From assembly GCF_037038585.1 (NCBI RefSeq), contig NC_092520.1:60850501-60914500 (forward strand): 64,000 bases of DNA, written 5' to 3'. Positions 37,355-48,405 of this stretch are shown one piece after another. Numbering within the stretch: position 1 is the stretch's first letter; every line of letters begins with the position of its first letter. This stretch comes from Patagioenas fasciata (Eukaryota > Chordata > Aves > Columbiformes > Columbidae). The position numbers and the translations under genes were made by a program. Below the pieces are notes generated by a model. That model saw only the letters and a program-made list of their open reading frames with translations, had not been told where the DNA came from and did no database searches.

Positions 37355-37567
37355 ATACAAGAAATTGGATTTAAACATAGAAAAAACACTTTTTTATCGT
37401 GAGGGTAGTCAAACACTGGAACAGCTTGCCCAGAGAGATTGTGGGGTGTCCATCCACAGAGATACTCAAAGTCTTCCTGGAAGTGGTCCTGAGCAACTCT
37501 GAGCAGGTGGGTCAGACTACATGATCTTCAGAGTTTGCTTTCACTTCAGCCATGTTGTGATTCTGTA
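37355..37567 (+). mobile_element. CR1 LINE 3' end, plus strand
   Basis: Typical CR1 3' text is seen in order: 'gtgagggtagtcaaacactg', 'gaacagcttgcccagagaga', 'gtccatccacagagatactc', 'cctgagcaactctgagcagg', 'actacatgatcttcagag', then 'gtgattctgta' with one terminal octamer. It is 5'-truncated to about 210 bp and holds no coding function. Confidence 0.92.
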
Positions 37568-40500
37568 AAAAGTATGGTGCTTTCAGTTGTCAGACAAGAT
37601 GCCTGCAATAGCAGTTCCAGGGCAAGAAATGCTATTTCATATGAAGCAAATAAATATTAAAAATTCAGAAGTGGGATCCTTTTGCAAGTGATTGACAGAA
37701 AGATATATCTAGTGATATTTTGAGACCTTAAATGCTTATGTGGGTAGCACAAGCTTTGGCAAAGTTCATGGTGAAATGCTATAAATTAAGTGGTTAAACT
37801 AGTGTTCACGCCAGACTTGTGAATGCTCAATACAAATTCTTTCTAATTGAAAGTTAACTGAATTTTTTTTATTTGCTAATAATTCCCTGCTGCCAAAACC
37901 CAACAGAGCACAACTTTTCCTTTTACCATTTCTGCTTCTTCAGAAGTCAGACTATTGTTTTGTATAATATATGACTCCCATGATGAGAACACTACAGTAA
38001 CTAGGTCTCCCTCAGTAAAAAGCCAGGTGTTTAGTTAGCTCCTGGTCAGCCTGAAGAAGACATTGTTTTCTAAGTTTTCGCTTCAAAGGACAGCAAGAAT
38101 GTACCATCTGGCTTCAATCTGCCTCATGTGCCAGAATTAATTTTAACTGACCATACCAGAAAAAGAGATCTAATTAACCAACACTTTTTTCATATTTACT
38201 TGTTTGTTGGCATGCATTTGTATGTGTGTTTTAAAACAAAACAAACCCATCTAGTTCTCTGTCTAGCAGTCTTTAGGAGTGGTTGAATTTCTTTCCTGTC
38301 AGGAAATTTAGTGAAAATGTATATCATGGGAAGATTACCATCTCAAAAAATAGAAAGCTGGGTGAGTTTTTTGTCCTCCTGGGATCTTCTGCAGATTTAC
38401 AAACATATTGACCAAGGTGCTTGGTGCTCCATCATTGCTTTCTGTCTTGGCATCCAGTTTGCTCTTATTATCCACTTGGAATTACCTCCTGCTCAGAGGT
38501 GCTGCTAAACATCTCTAAGAAATCTGCTGCTTTCTGACTGTCTTCCTGCTTGTTCTGCTGATCTTTCTCACTTCATTTCTTTTCTTTCCTCCTACCCTTT
38601 CTTTTAATTTATAATATGTCTTGTCTTGGCGAGCTTAGACAGTCACAGGCAAAGTGAATATTTCATTCTGACTCTGCTTCCTCTGACTCTGCTTCCTTCC
38701 TTGTCTTTTGTCTTTGTTCAAAATTTGCATATTTGAATCATTCTCCTTTTCAGGCAGAGGATTCCGTAAGTACCTGGCTGTGTTTAACATTATGGGATGT
38801 CCAGCCACGTTATTAGCTATTACTGAGTATAAGGGTAATGACTAGGAAGCATCCCTATACAATTTCTGTATGTTGTGAAAATGTATAGAAAATTCAGAAT
38901 ATCTGGAATCCAAACCACTTCTTTACACCCTTCTTTTCTCTACAAGTTCTGTCAAGTTTGCAAAACGCTTTTCTGTACTTTACAGGACTGAAGTGACTGG
39001 CTGAAGCTGCTCAGATGCCTGAGGCAACAGACTGGGTTGTCTGCAATGATAATGATTATTCAGATGATAATTATCCAAATGACCCACATTTCTTCCTTGC
39101 TGTGTCTTGACAAATTACAAGGCAGTGACACTTCTGCTGTCTGTGGTTCTATGGGCGGACAGGTTTAGATCCCCAAACAAGTAAGCTGTAGAGATCAACG
39201 ATGCCAATAAAACATATCAGGAGTTAGGTGTTTAAACTACAGTGGCTTCAGTGCAGTTTTCAAGGTTATTAGTTACTATAACTGCATAATTTTTTTCTTT
39301 CTATTGTACTTCATTGTCTTCATGTTACAAGTTCATCTTTGTGTTGTGCAAACTCAGAATATTCAGTGTGTTTGCAAACAGCTGTTACTGATTTACCTGA
39401 ATTGACTTTTTTTTGTTTGTTTGTCCAGACAAAATGAATGTACACACCAAGATCACACTGGCAGTTCTTTAGCTTACAGAATTTGTAGTTGCAGGCTTAC
39501 AGTTTAGGTGGAATAAAATATGATTTATGCTAGAAAGCTTCCAAGTGGTACTCTCCTGCCTCCCCGATAATGGTATGACAAGCCTTACATCTAAGTTAGA
39601 GTAATGCATTTTACGGTGATTTCTGCTGAACAGATTATACTTCAAAAATAGAGGTACTATGGTAAAGGAAATTATGAAGGGTAGAACTCTCATGTATTTC
39701 TGGACCTTAGTATGTTTAGCCTCTCTTTACACTCTGTATTTTGCACAACCTTCTCAAGTCATCCTTTGATCTCACTTGGATCTTTGTTTGTTTATTTGTT
39801 TATTTCCAGATAACTTGTTTCCTCCTTCTCTTCCTCTTTCCCAGCTTACTGTGGATTTGCCTTCCACTCTTGCTTCTACAGCTGTAGGATTTGGAAGTGC
39901 AAGCCCTCAGAACAACGTGTCTATCTGTAACCAGTACAGTTGTGTACTTTGTGAAAGAGACTGGCCTGTGGGCCTCTGTTTTGTGTGTGGATGATTTATA
40001 TTATTTTCCCCTCCTACATTCACCTTTAGTGGAGAAGGAATAGGCTAAAAGGGTGGAAGAGAAGAATTGAAAATCAGCAGTTGCTGCAGAAATAGCAGTA
40101 TAACAGTGTATGGCTAAAAAATATATATACAGGAAAATCTTAAACAAGAGGATGGGCAGGTTTGTGGAATATGAGGGAAGTGCCATGACTCTTCTGGCTT
40201 TCTAGTAGTTACCGTACAAGTCTGTCCTCCATATGATTATGGTTCAGACCGAGAAAATCCATACCAGTCCTCTCACCTCTTATTCAATTCTCTGCAGTAT
40301 CTTTTTCTCTCCAGACCAAAATACTAAAAGAGAAAGGCCCTTCTCTGTCTGTCTTCAACAAACCTGAAGCCATTAGGAGGGACAGTTAACACTGAAAGAA
40401 ATAAGCTTGAACACAAACAGTTAAGACCTAACATTTCTTTCAGTATCTTACAGAAGAACAGCTCAGGCTAATGCTTTCAAAAATCCAAAGCTTTCAAGAG

Positions 40501-41084
40501 GACCACATCAGTGACCTCCAGCTTGCAGGATACATTCCAGTACTTGTGGAATTTTGATGAAGCACCAGTTTGCATAAGATATTGTCAGCACATTTTTATC
40601 CCAACTGTTGTACTCAGAATGAAGTGCTATGGACATAAGGAGCATGTGCATCATTAGTTACTCAGGTTTGTGGTTCGTGCTGATTTTGATTCACCACCTT
40701 TCTGGTCTAAAAACTCTGCTTACCTTGACCAGTTAAATAATATAACAAAATGAGAAACTCTGAATGGGCCATACACTTTGAAAAACTTCGAGTTTGACTA
40801 AAAACACGTTTGGCATAGCTGTACAACTTCATATTTGAAACTGGCCTGCGTCCAACTGGTTAGGAGAAGAAGCAGCAAGAACTGCTATCTATCTGTAAAA
40901 ACCCCATATTGACTGCTTTGAGAGACTTCCCTGATTTGGACTGTTATGTTGCTTGTCATTCTATATGCCAGCTGTCTCAAAAAATAATACACTAGAGGAT
41001 TTAATTGCTACAAAGATTAAATGATAAATGAATACATGAAAAACTACACATAAGGCAGCACATTTTTAATAGGATATGAATAAG
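37568..41084. other. Unassigned non-coding DNA
   Basis: No gene or repeat family is recognised. A perfect 15-bp tandem duplication (TCTGACTCTGCTTCC twice) lies at 38667-38696. The stretch 38990-39130 has a low-repeat texture that could be a conserved non-coding element. This is unproven. Confidence 0.5.
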
Positions 41085-41362
41085 AAAGACATTTAGGACA
41101 AGAGGAAATGGCCTTAAGTTACACCAGGGGAGGTTTAGATTGGATATTAGGAAAAAATTCTTCACCAAAAGGGTTCTTAGGCACTGAAACAGGCTGCCCA
41201 GGGAAGTGGTGAAGTCACCATCCCTGAAGGCATTTCAGACTTGTGGATGTGATGCTCAGGGACATGGTTTACTGGTGGACTTGGCAGTGTAAGGTTAAAG
41301 GTTGCATTTGATGATCCTAAAGGTCCTGTCCAACCTCAATGATTCTCTTCTATGGTTCTGTG
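41085..41362 (+). mobile_element. CR1 LINE 3' end, plus strand
   Basis: It begins in the CR1 C-terminal/3'-UTR text ('gacaagaggaaatggcctta', 'aggtttagattggatattag'), continues through 'gaaacaggctgcccaggg' and 'accatccctgaaggcatttc', and ends 'caacctcaatgattctcttc' with a degenerate octamer. It is 5'-truncated to about 280 bp. Confidence 0.92.
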
Positions 41363-42766
41363 AAATGTAAATTGAAGAAGCAGAAGAACACAGAGATTCT
41401 GTACCAAGTGGCTGTGATACTATGCTTCTGCAGAGCACTGAGCACCTGCAAATGGCCTGACAGCACCAGAAGTTGACATTTGTGCTCACTTTGGATTGAA
41501 CCCTAGAGTGTATCAACTGGAGGGTAGAAACCCTGAAACATAAATTGAGATGATGTAATTTGAACTAAATGTTCAAAATATTTCCATGCACAGCCCTGAA
41601 TTTATTTGGAAAATATGTTGTGCCTATAAGACAGCATAATTCCATCCCCACCAATAAAAGCCTGGTTTAAACTCGGAATGTTGGGAAAGATTAACATGAA
41701 AGACCTATTAATTCCTAACTCATAACTTCCTAAAATAACAGCTGTCTCAGAAGTACCAAAAGAGAAATTGCTGTAGTCAATGAATCTTATTGCAAATTAT
41801 CCTGTGCAACTCAAAAATGATAATATTTTCTTCAGAATCATTGCCATGTAACCTGTGATCCTGGGGACCCATAGAGGATTTCTGTTCATTTTCTGTACAT
41901 AAATGTATGCTTCATAATGAGTTAGTATATGTGTTATCGAAGACAGAACTCTTCATTTTCAGTATTCTAATGAGAGATTTTTTCTTTTACTTTGAAGATT
42001 GCAAGAATTTTTTCCTATATGTGAAGTTTTGCTTTCCTCTTTTAGTACAGTTAAGTGGTAGATAAACTGTATTGGAATTTCTGAAGAGCAGGAAGTCTCC
42101 AAAGGGTATAAAAAATCAATAATGACCTCAAGAAAACTAACTTGCATATAGCAAGGAAAAATGTCATTTTATACTAGCATATCAGTCTTAAAACAGGTGC
42201 TGCACAGACACTGTCTTGGATTCAGTGGAACAGGAGTCCTCTAAGGTTTATGTTAAGAAGCAGTTGTTAGGCTTAGTAGTTAAATGGTAAAATTGAAAAC
42301 CCTTTTCCAGCCCAGCCTGTGTAATGTAGGTCAAATTAAGAAAAATAAATATGCTTTTTCCTGTGAATGACATTTGTTGTTACGTGAATCAGGGCATCAA
42401 AGAGACTCAGTCAGGGCTATCATTAGGCATGCCGTTACACCTAGATCAGCCAACACTCTTTGCCATCGACTTGCCATGTACTAGTCATTTTCCAGACGCT
42501 ATGGGATAGGTAGGCATGAGGGATGATGAGAAATATAAGGAAGAACTGGTTTGAGAAAGTGAGGATATGCGATAGGAAAATGGGAATAATAAGGGCCTTG
42601 GAGTTGAAGACCAGCCTTTGGATCTTCAAGCTTGAAGTTCATCTGAAGTGTCATAAGGATATGCCCAGTGAATTTACCTTACATTTAAGACTGATAAAGG
42701 ATTCCATCTCTAAATATCACTTTCTTCAAAGCAGTGTAGGCATTATTTTCCCACCATATATACGGG
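41363..42766. other. Unassigned AT-rich non-coding DNA
   Basis: No gene or repeat family is recognised between the CR1 3' end and the solo LTR. Frames reach at most 73 codons outside the LTR. Confidence 0.5.
42762..42766. repeat. Target-site duplication ACGGG, left copy
   Basis: The 5 bases ACGGG directly precede the LTR's TG end and are repeated exactly at 43432-43436 after its CA end. A 5-bp duplication is what ERV integrases of the class III (ERVL) type commonly leave. Confidence 0.85.
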
Positions 42767-43431
42767 TGTCGAGGGTTAGGATTGCGGGGTGACAATCAAA
42801 CCCTGGCAGATGTATTGTTCACCTCCTCTCCCCCCCCCACTTCCCCTTTCTGCCCCTCCCTCTCCCCCCTTCCCACTCAGGACAGGCAATCGGGAGGGAA
42901 AGAAGGACAGAGAGAAGAGAGTTGGAAAAGTTAAAGATGTTTTACTAATGCTACTAATAAGAATAGAGAAAATAATACAAAATATACAAAACCAATCTTG
43001 TAAGTCTCAGCAAATGCAGAGCCAGCACCCAAAGTCCTGGATTAGACTCTGTAGCCAACCGGAGCTGGATTCAGTCTCTCACTAGGCCTCAGTTCGCAGG
43101 GACGACCAGCAAGGTCCTCTCCTAATGTCAGCCATGACGGAAAAAAGGGAAAGAGAGCAAAGGGTCGAGATCCTCGTGATCTCCCACTTTTATATGAAGT
43201 ATTCACGTGAATGGAATGTTATACACCGTTGGTCAGTCTCTCGATCACCAGTTTCTCGTTGCCCCTCTCGCGAGATGTCCATCCGTGCTTATCAATAAGT
43301 TTGCATTCCATTGCTAGGTTTAACCAAAACATGTGTTGGGTTCTCCAGGAAAATGCAGCTAATATGAAGGCTTTAGCTGACAGGCAAAAATTCACTAAAA
43401 GAGAAACTTGTTTTTTAACAAAACCAGGACA
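42767..43431 (-). mobile_element. Solo LTR of an avian endogenous retrovirus, minus strand
   Basis: The 665-bp unit has TG...CA ends with short inverted termini (plus strand TGTCGAGG...CCAGGACA) and a perfect 5-bp target duplication (ACGGG). On the minus strand it carries a TATA box, 'catataaaag', near 43190. It matches the LTR at 58770-59449 over its whole length, in the opposite orientation: the same head 'TGTCCTGGTTTTGTTAAAAA', the same 'TTTCTCTTTTAGTGAATTTT', and the same tail near 'TGGCAGATG'. No gag, pol or env sequence and no second LTR is present, so it is a solo LTR left by recombination between the two LTRs of a provirus. Assignment to ERVL rests on duplication size and general look, not on a database match. 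Confidence 0.9.
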
Positions 43432-43436
43432 ACGGG
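43432..43436. repeat. Target-site duplication ACGGG, right copy
   Basis: An exact copy of the bases at 42762-42766, immediately after the LTR terminus. The identity shows both LTR ends are original. Confidence 0.85.
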
Positions 43437-44424
43437 AGATGTGCTGAAAATGGAATGCTATAGCTGAAATATCCCAGATACCTGTTGAAAATTCCTCTCC
43501 ACAAGGAGCAGATGGTTGTATGAGAGAATTTGTATTTGTGCCAACAGAATCATTCCAAACACCCACATCGTGAAGGTCACCAAGTGCAGAATTAGCACAG
43601 ACACCAGCTTCAGGGCGATGGTTGCCAAGTCCTTGCTGCACCTGGCTGAAACTGAAACATAATCATCCTGGGGTGAGTCATGTTTATTAACTGTATCCTG
43701 AGTAAACCAACCAAGTGCATATCAAGCTGAAATAAAACATTATTGGTTCATTAAATTACTTTTTAAAAGCTATTTAAAGTCTCTGGATCAGTAGCACAAA
43801 AAGAGGATAAAGAGCCAAAGACTGGATTTCTGTAATAAACTTGCATGCAGAACTACAATGTCTAAGTCTTAGGTTTCCTGCCAACTAACAAAATCTCTCA
43901 CATGAGGAAATACAAGAAGCAGCTCACTTCTAGCAAGAAACACTAAACATTAGAAAGCACTTGCTAGAAAGAACTAGCAAGAAAATACCACATTGAAAGT
44001 GCAATATAGTTGAAAGAAAATTATCTGGGAATTCAGGATTTTATAGAAGAAGGAATTAAGACATATTGATAATTATTGTATTTTAATTAAAATTCTTAAA
44101 AATAAGTTAATTGCTTTCTCATTATGGTCATAAGCTTCTCCAAATGCCGCCAGCTACACCCCATCCAGGAGAAAGGGCCAATGTTTTATGTTTTGAGACA
44201 AAATGTCACAGTGCCTTGGAGTGAACACTTTCAGCAGAAGTCGCTATTTTTCCCTATTGTTTTTGAATAAGCTAGAGTTTTATTCTGAGTTAAACAAGCC
44301 TCTCTAAATTTTGGGATAGGGCTTTGTATATAGCCCTCTATAATCTTGTTTCTTTAAACTTGTGGAGTGATTATCCACTTTATTCTCCAAAGAAGGCCAT
44401 GTTAACAGTTTTCCAAGGTAGGGA

Positions 44425-44454
44425 TTTTGTTTGTTTGTTTGTTTGTTTTGTTTA
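44425..44454. repeat. (TTTG)n simple repeat
   Basis: About six copies of TTTG/GTTT, then T-rich sequence. Confidence 0.85.
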
Positions 44455-44664
44455 TTGGTCCTTATGCCTGCTTCCATTGGAAAATATTGTAAGAAGTCAA
44501 TGATAGCCATATTCCATTGATACTTTTATCAAGGTAAGACTAAAGCTTCAAGAACTTGAATTCTCAAGAGAATGAACTTTTGTTAAGGTTCTTGGCACAC
44601 CCAGACTGTGTAGGAGGGCCTTATCTTTGCCAACGAACCACGAAGGTATTAATAATTACCAGAT

Positions 44665-44700
44665 CTTTTTGCACACTTTCCCCTTTTTGCACACTTTCCC
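44665..44700. repeat. Exact 18-bp tandem duplication
   Basis: CTTTTTGCACACTTTCCC occurs twice in a row without a mismatch, which points to a recent slippage or duplication event. Confidence 0.92.
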
Positions 44701-45659
44701 TTTCACGTTTTGCTCTGATGATGCTATTTGTTTGTCTGTCTTCATTTTTGTGTCTTTTTCATCCCCATTCTGAAGATTCATCTGCATTAGTATTCAATTT
44801 TTGTCTTTGTTTTAATGAAAAATGCCTACCTGGCCTTATTTAATCAAATTACTTTCTTATTTTCTGACACTACACCTTCTAAGTGATTCTGTGTAATCTG
44901 TTTCTTACCCATTTTGTTCTCATTCCCAAATAATTCCTTTGTCCCTTCCAGATGAAGCTGCTATCCTGCTTTCTTCTGTTTATGTTCCTCATGCCTAACT
45001 CTGAGACCAGCCTCTTCCAGCTCTAGGCTGTTTTTCCATGTGGGGCACTTTGTCTCAGATTTGGATTCAGCATTATTGTTACAAATTTCTCTGGCAAGTT
45101 TCACTGATGCCATCATCTGCAAAGAAGGAAAACAAGTGTGAAGGACATTTATGTCCAAAAAAGGTTTTGCTCTGGGCCTAATCTGTGTGTGCATTCCAGC
45201 TAAAGAAGTATTTTTATTTATGTTAAAAATAAGGCTGACAGAGAATATACCAACTGCAGCTCAATAGTTTGGAGTTCTCTCCTCCCTCATCTTCCCCAAA
45301 ATATTGCTAAAACCCTCTTTATCTTTTCAATAACCCAACAAAGGGTCAGTCACATCCTAACATCCCCAAAATGAGCTTTGTTCTGCTAGGGTATACATGC
45401 TGCTCAAATCATTCTAAAATCCTTACAGCAGATGAAATAATAAACATTGCTTTCATATTCCAGCAATCCTATTCTCCACTTAAATCATTACATTTAGTTA
45501 ATGATGTCATTTAATCATTAAATAATCACATAAAGAAAATTATATTCAGGGATTCCTGAAAGTCCCAGTGTCCAGAAGTACTATGTAGTAGAAACTACTA
45601 ACTATTTCCTAGTGTTCTATTGCCTGGACGACTTCGCTTAAATGTGTCTCCAGCCTGTC

Positions 45660-45765
45660 CCGTCCCAACAGATGGGATGAGGGATGAGTTAACTCTGAAC
45701 GCGACATGCGCCCTGACTCAACAGATGAGACAAGGTGTGAATTAACTCTGGGTTAATTCTGCGCA
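45660..45765. repeat. Imperfect 53-bp tandem repeat, two copies
   Basis: Two units each contain 'CAACAGATG', a GAT/GAG-rich middle and 'TTAACTCTG'. The unit starts are 53 bp apart (45666 and 45719). It lies at the 3' end of the LTR-like block in its own orientation. Confidence 0.7.
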
Positions 45766-46011
45766 GTTATGTGAAGTGAATGACAGACAATCACCTCCGG
45801 GGTCCAATTCAATTGTGAGTTTTACTAAAAGTACTTGTTGGAATATTGGTTACAGCGAATGGTGACTTGGCAAAAGTATAACAGAACTTATCAACACATT
45901 AACAGCGAAAGTCCTACTATGAGCGCTATATTGGCAACCATCAGTAGCTATAATATGAAATTTAGCCAGAAATCAACAGCAGAGCTTAAAGATGGTGTTA
46001 TCCTTATATGT

Positions 46012-46180
46012 TCAAAAGAGAAAGAGAGGAAGAGAGTGGTAGAGAAGGAAAAACACTAAGGTATAAGGGAGAGAGAAAGAGAGTAATATATACGGAAGGA
46101 GAGGCAAAGAAATGGGGGGTATAGAAAAAAGGAGGGAAGGAGAGAGAGCAGAGAGAAAGGAAGAAAGAAAAGAGTGAGGA
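46012..46180. repeat. Purine-rich (GA)n tract
   Basis: About 170 bp almost entirely A and G on the plus strand (gagag, gaaag, aggaag strings), interrupted only by a few pyrimidines. Mixed purine tracts can adopt triplex structure. Here it lies inside the LTR-like block. Confidence 0.85.
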
Positions 46181-46360
46181 ATCCAGTCTCTTATGGCCCC
46201 ACAGTGTGGATGACAGGGCTTGTACGATGATGTACGGCCTCGGTGTTCCACAGCGAGGATGCTGGGGTCAGGAGCGCAGCATCCTCCGATGTCTGGTTCA
46301 GAGAGAGGGTCTTCAGGGTGCTGGTATTCTCTTGGTGAGGCCGAGCTGGTATTCCCTCGA

Positions 46361-46450
46361 TGAGACTGGACAGGCCCTTAGATGAGACTGGTATTCCCCC
46401 CGAGGTGAGACTAGACAGGCCCTTAGATGAGACTGGTATTCCCCCCAACC
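46361..46450. repeat. 45-bp tandem duplication inside LTR-like block
   Basis: The unit from 46361 (TGAGACTGGACAGGCCCTTA...) recurs from 46406 with only a few differences. Because 45 is divisible by 3, an antisense chance frame (46360-46665) shows a repeated peptide. That frame is not a gene. Confidence 0.85.
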
Positions 46451-46818
46451 ATGCTGGTTTTGGTGGGCTTTTTATAGCTCCCAGAGTAGAGGAAAGTCTG
46501 AGGGGGGAAAGTGGTGATTGCGAAAGAGAGACAAGTCTGGACAAGTCCTGGGCCCCGTTAAAGGGTCTCAACTTTTCCCCTTTGTTTGCCAAGCTGGGCA
46601 TATCACAAGATGGGGCTATGTGCCCTCCAGCACATCCTCCATCTCCAGTCGGTCAGCCGGCCTGATGGCCTGATCTGTGGCTCATTAGCTCGTCATTGAT
46701 GTGCAGATCGCAGTTCCTCTTGCTCTGAGTGTGTCTTCTTCTGGCTGAACTAGTCACAATGTTTTCAGCCATGATCCTTATCAATGCTCCACACAGCCGA
46801 TGCTCTTATAGATTTAGT

Positions 46819-46900
46819 CCTCTCCCTCTCCCTCTCTTCCCCTCCCCTCTCCCTCTCTTCCCCTTCCACTTCCTTTCTCTTCCTCTCTTCTTTCTCTCCT
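46819..46900. repeat. Pyrimidine-rich (CT)n tract
   Basis: About 80 bp of nearly pure C and T on the plus strand (ctctccctctccc, cttcccctccc). It is roughly complementary in composition to the GA tract 640 bp to the left. Confidence 0.85.
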
Positions 46901-47258
46901 AAGTAAGTCCTGATCCTGAAAGGTGCTCAGTACCTGAGGTGCAGTCACCTCTGTTTCCATTTGAAGGAAAGGATGACGCTCAGACTTTTATGCTACTGAG
47001 TCTCTCTGGAAGAGAGCAGTCAAAGGTCTGCAATATTGGTCTTTTAGATGATTGAATGTCAACCTCATCAAATTGAAATTCAGGCTTTCTTGACCTCTGG
47101 CTAATGTTGTTGACTTCATTTAAAATTCTGTCTTAAAAAATGTAACAATTCAATGCTGTCTCCGTAGTGTTTCCTGTCAGCCTACCCAGAGTGAACTGGG
47201 GAATATGAATATGTTTTGTTTTGATTAAGCTACCTCAAGTGCCTTTCTTTTGGTGAGC

Positions 47259-47277
47259 TTTTTTTTTTTTTTTTTTT
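47259..47277. repeat. Poly(T) run
   Basis: Nineteen T bases followed by CCCCTAG. This is acceptor-like, but the open phase behind it is only about 25 codons. Confidence 0.85.
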
Positions 47278-48137
47278 CCCCTAGAAGAATCTAATCGTTG
47301 TTCAGTCTGCTATATTGCAAGTGTTAGAGTTCATTCCTATTTCTGACACAAAGTGAGGAATTTCAGGAGGATATGTTCTATGATTGCTCCTGAAACCACA
47401 TCTCTTTTCTTTGAGATTTGCCATACTAGCAAGCATTAGCTGTGAGCTAGAGAGAAGGTTAAAGTTTTCATTTTAAATATGAAATGAAAGGAATGTAACA
47501 ATAATTAGGGGCAGTTTCAGGCATGCAGGAAACACAGAGAAGAAAGGAGTACCCACTGTTCCCATGATTAGAAGTATGTGTCACTGAGGACAGGATGCTC
47601 TGTACTAACTTGACCTCTCTGGGAGTGAGATGGGTAGGTTCCTCTCTAGTCAATGAACAGAAATATGTGCCTCTGAAGGGCAATCCACCCTGTTTATTTT
47701 AAACACTTATTCTGGACTACAGAGGAAGCTTAGACAACAAACAGACTGGACACATAGTGAATGATTCAGGTGCCTAAATGTAGATGTGTGGTGCCAGTTT
47801 AGACACTCAAAGGAATTTCCTCTGGCATTGTCTTTCAGAGATGTTGTATAATTTCTGTCAGTCCTGTGCAAGATGTTTTGGACGTTTATAAGGAGCTAGA
47901 ATATTATAATGTAAGAGATGCTGCCTAAGTAAGATGTCTAAAATTTCTGAGATTAGCCCTACAACAAGGATTTAAAACAGGTGGAGTGGGTGAGGAGAGA
48001 TAAGCAAAGTGAGCTGCAATAAGGCAGAAAAGGAGAAGCTTCTTAGAGAACTTAACATCTAAGAAGACTGTTTGCAGTACTGAACAGATACTAATCAGAA
48101 AGAGAATGTGGCAGTTTATTTTCACTTTCTGATATGA

Positions 48138-48405
48138 TAGAAGAATAGAAGCATAGCATATCAGGTTGCAAGGGGCCACAAGCATCATCTGGTCCAGCCT
48201 TTCTTGGCAAAAGCATGGTCTAGACAAGACTGTCCAGCACCCTGTCCAGCTGAATCTTAAAAGTGTCCAACGTTGAGGAATCCACCACTTGCCTGGGGAG
48301 ATTATTCCAATGGCTGATTGTTTGCAATGTGAAAAATTTCCCTTTTCCCTCTTGTGTCCAATTGGAATCTATCCAGGATATTACCCCTCACTACTCAAGT
48401 GAGAT
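48138..48405 (-). mobile_element. Old CR1 LINE 3' end, minus strand
   Basis: The plus strand shows reversed CR1 3' text in a diverged form: 'agaatagaagcatagcatat' (octamers), 'gccacaagcatcatctggtc', 'tgtccagctgaatcttaaaa', 'ggaatccaccacttgcctgg', 'tggctgattg'. Wording and spacing differ from the other copies, so this is probably an older CR1 subfamily. It is 5'-truncated with no intact coding sequence. Confidence 0.8.

Larger units (their letters stand above)
43437..45620. other. Unassigned AT-rich non-coding DNA
   Basis: No gene is recognised. The 140-codon minus-strand frame 43219-43641 straddles the LTR edge and is not a gene. Also present are an inverted repeat CTTGCTAG-aaagaa-CTAGCAAG at 43960-43981, a TTTG repeat at 44425-44454, and an exact 18-bp tandem duplication at 44665-44700. 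Confidence 0.5.
45621..46795 (-). mobile_element. Second LTR-like ERV block, minus strand, edges approximate
   Basis: This is a GC-rich, CpG-containing block foreign to its surroundings. Read on the minus strand it begins near 'tgtgtggagcattgataagg', contains 'gagctataaaaagcccacc' (TATA box, 46468-46476) and a variant poly(A) signal AGTAAA near 45825, and ends near 'gtcgtccaggca'. TG...CA ends can be proposed at 45621 and 46795, but no matching target duplication is visible, so the edges are provisional. Internal features are a 45-bp tandem duplication, a 53-bp imperfect repeat and a long purine tract. It is not the same family as the 42767 and 58770 LTRs. No ERV coding region adjoins, so it is probably a solo LTR or LTR fragment. 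Confidence 0.6.
46796..48137. other. Unassigned DNA with a pyrimidine tract
   Basis: It starts with a CT-rich tract (46819-46900) and holds a 19-base T run at 47259-47277 ending CCCCTAG. No gene or element is recognised. Confidence 0.5.

Noticed and set aside
43219-43641. 140-codon minus-strand open frame
   Set aside because: It crosses the LTR terminus and target duplication at 43431-43436 from flank into LTR, so it cannot be an original gene, and it has no recognisable domain.
46191-46665. Overlapping frames on both strands with a repeated peptide
   Set aside because: Both lie in the LTR-like block. The peptide repeat simply reflects the 45-bp tandem duplication.
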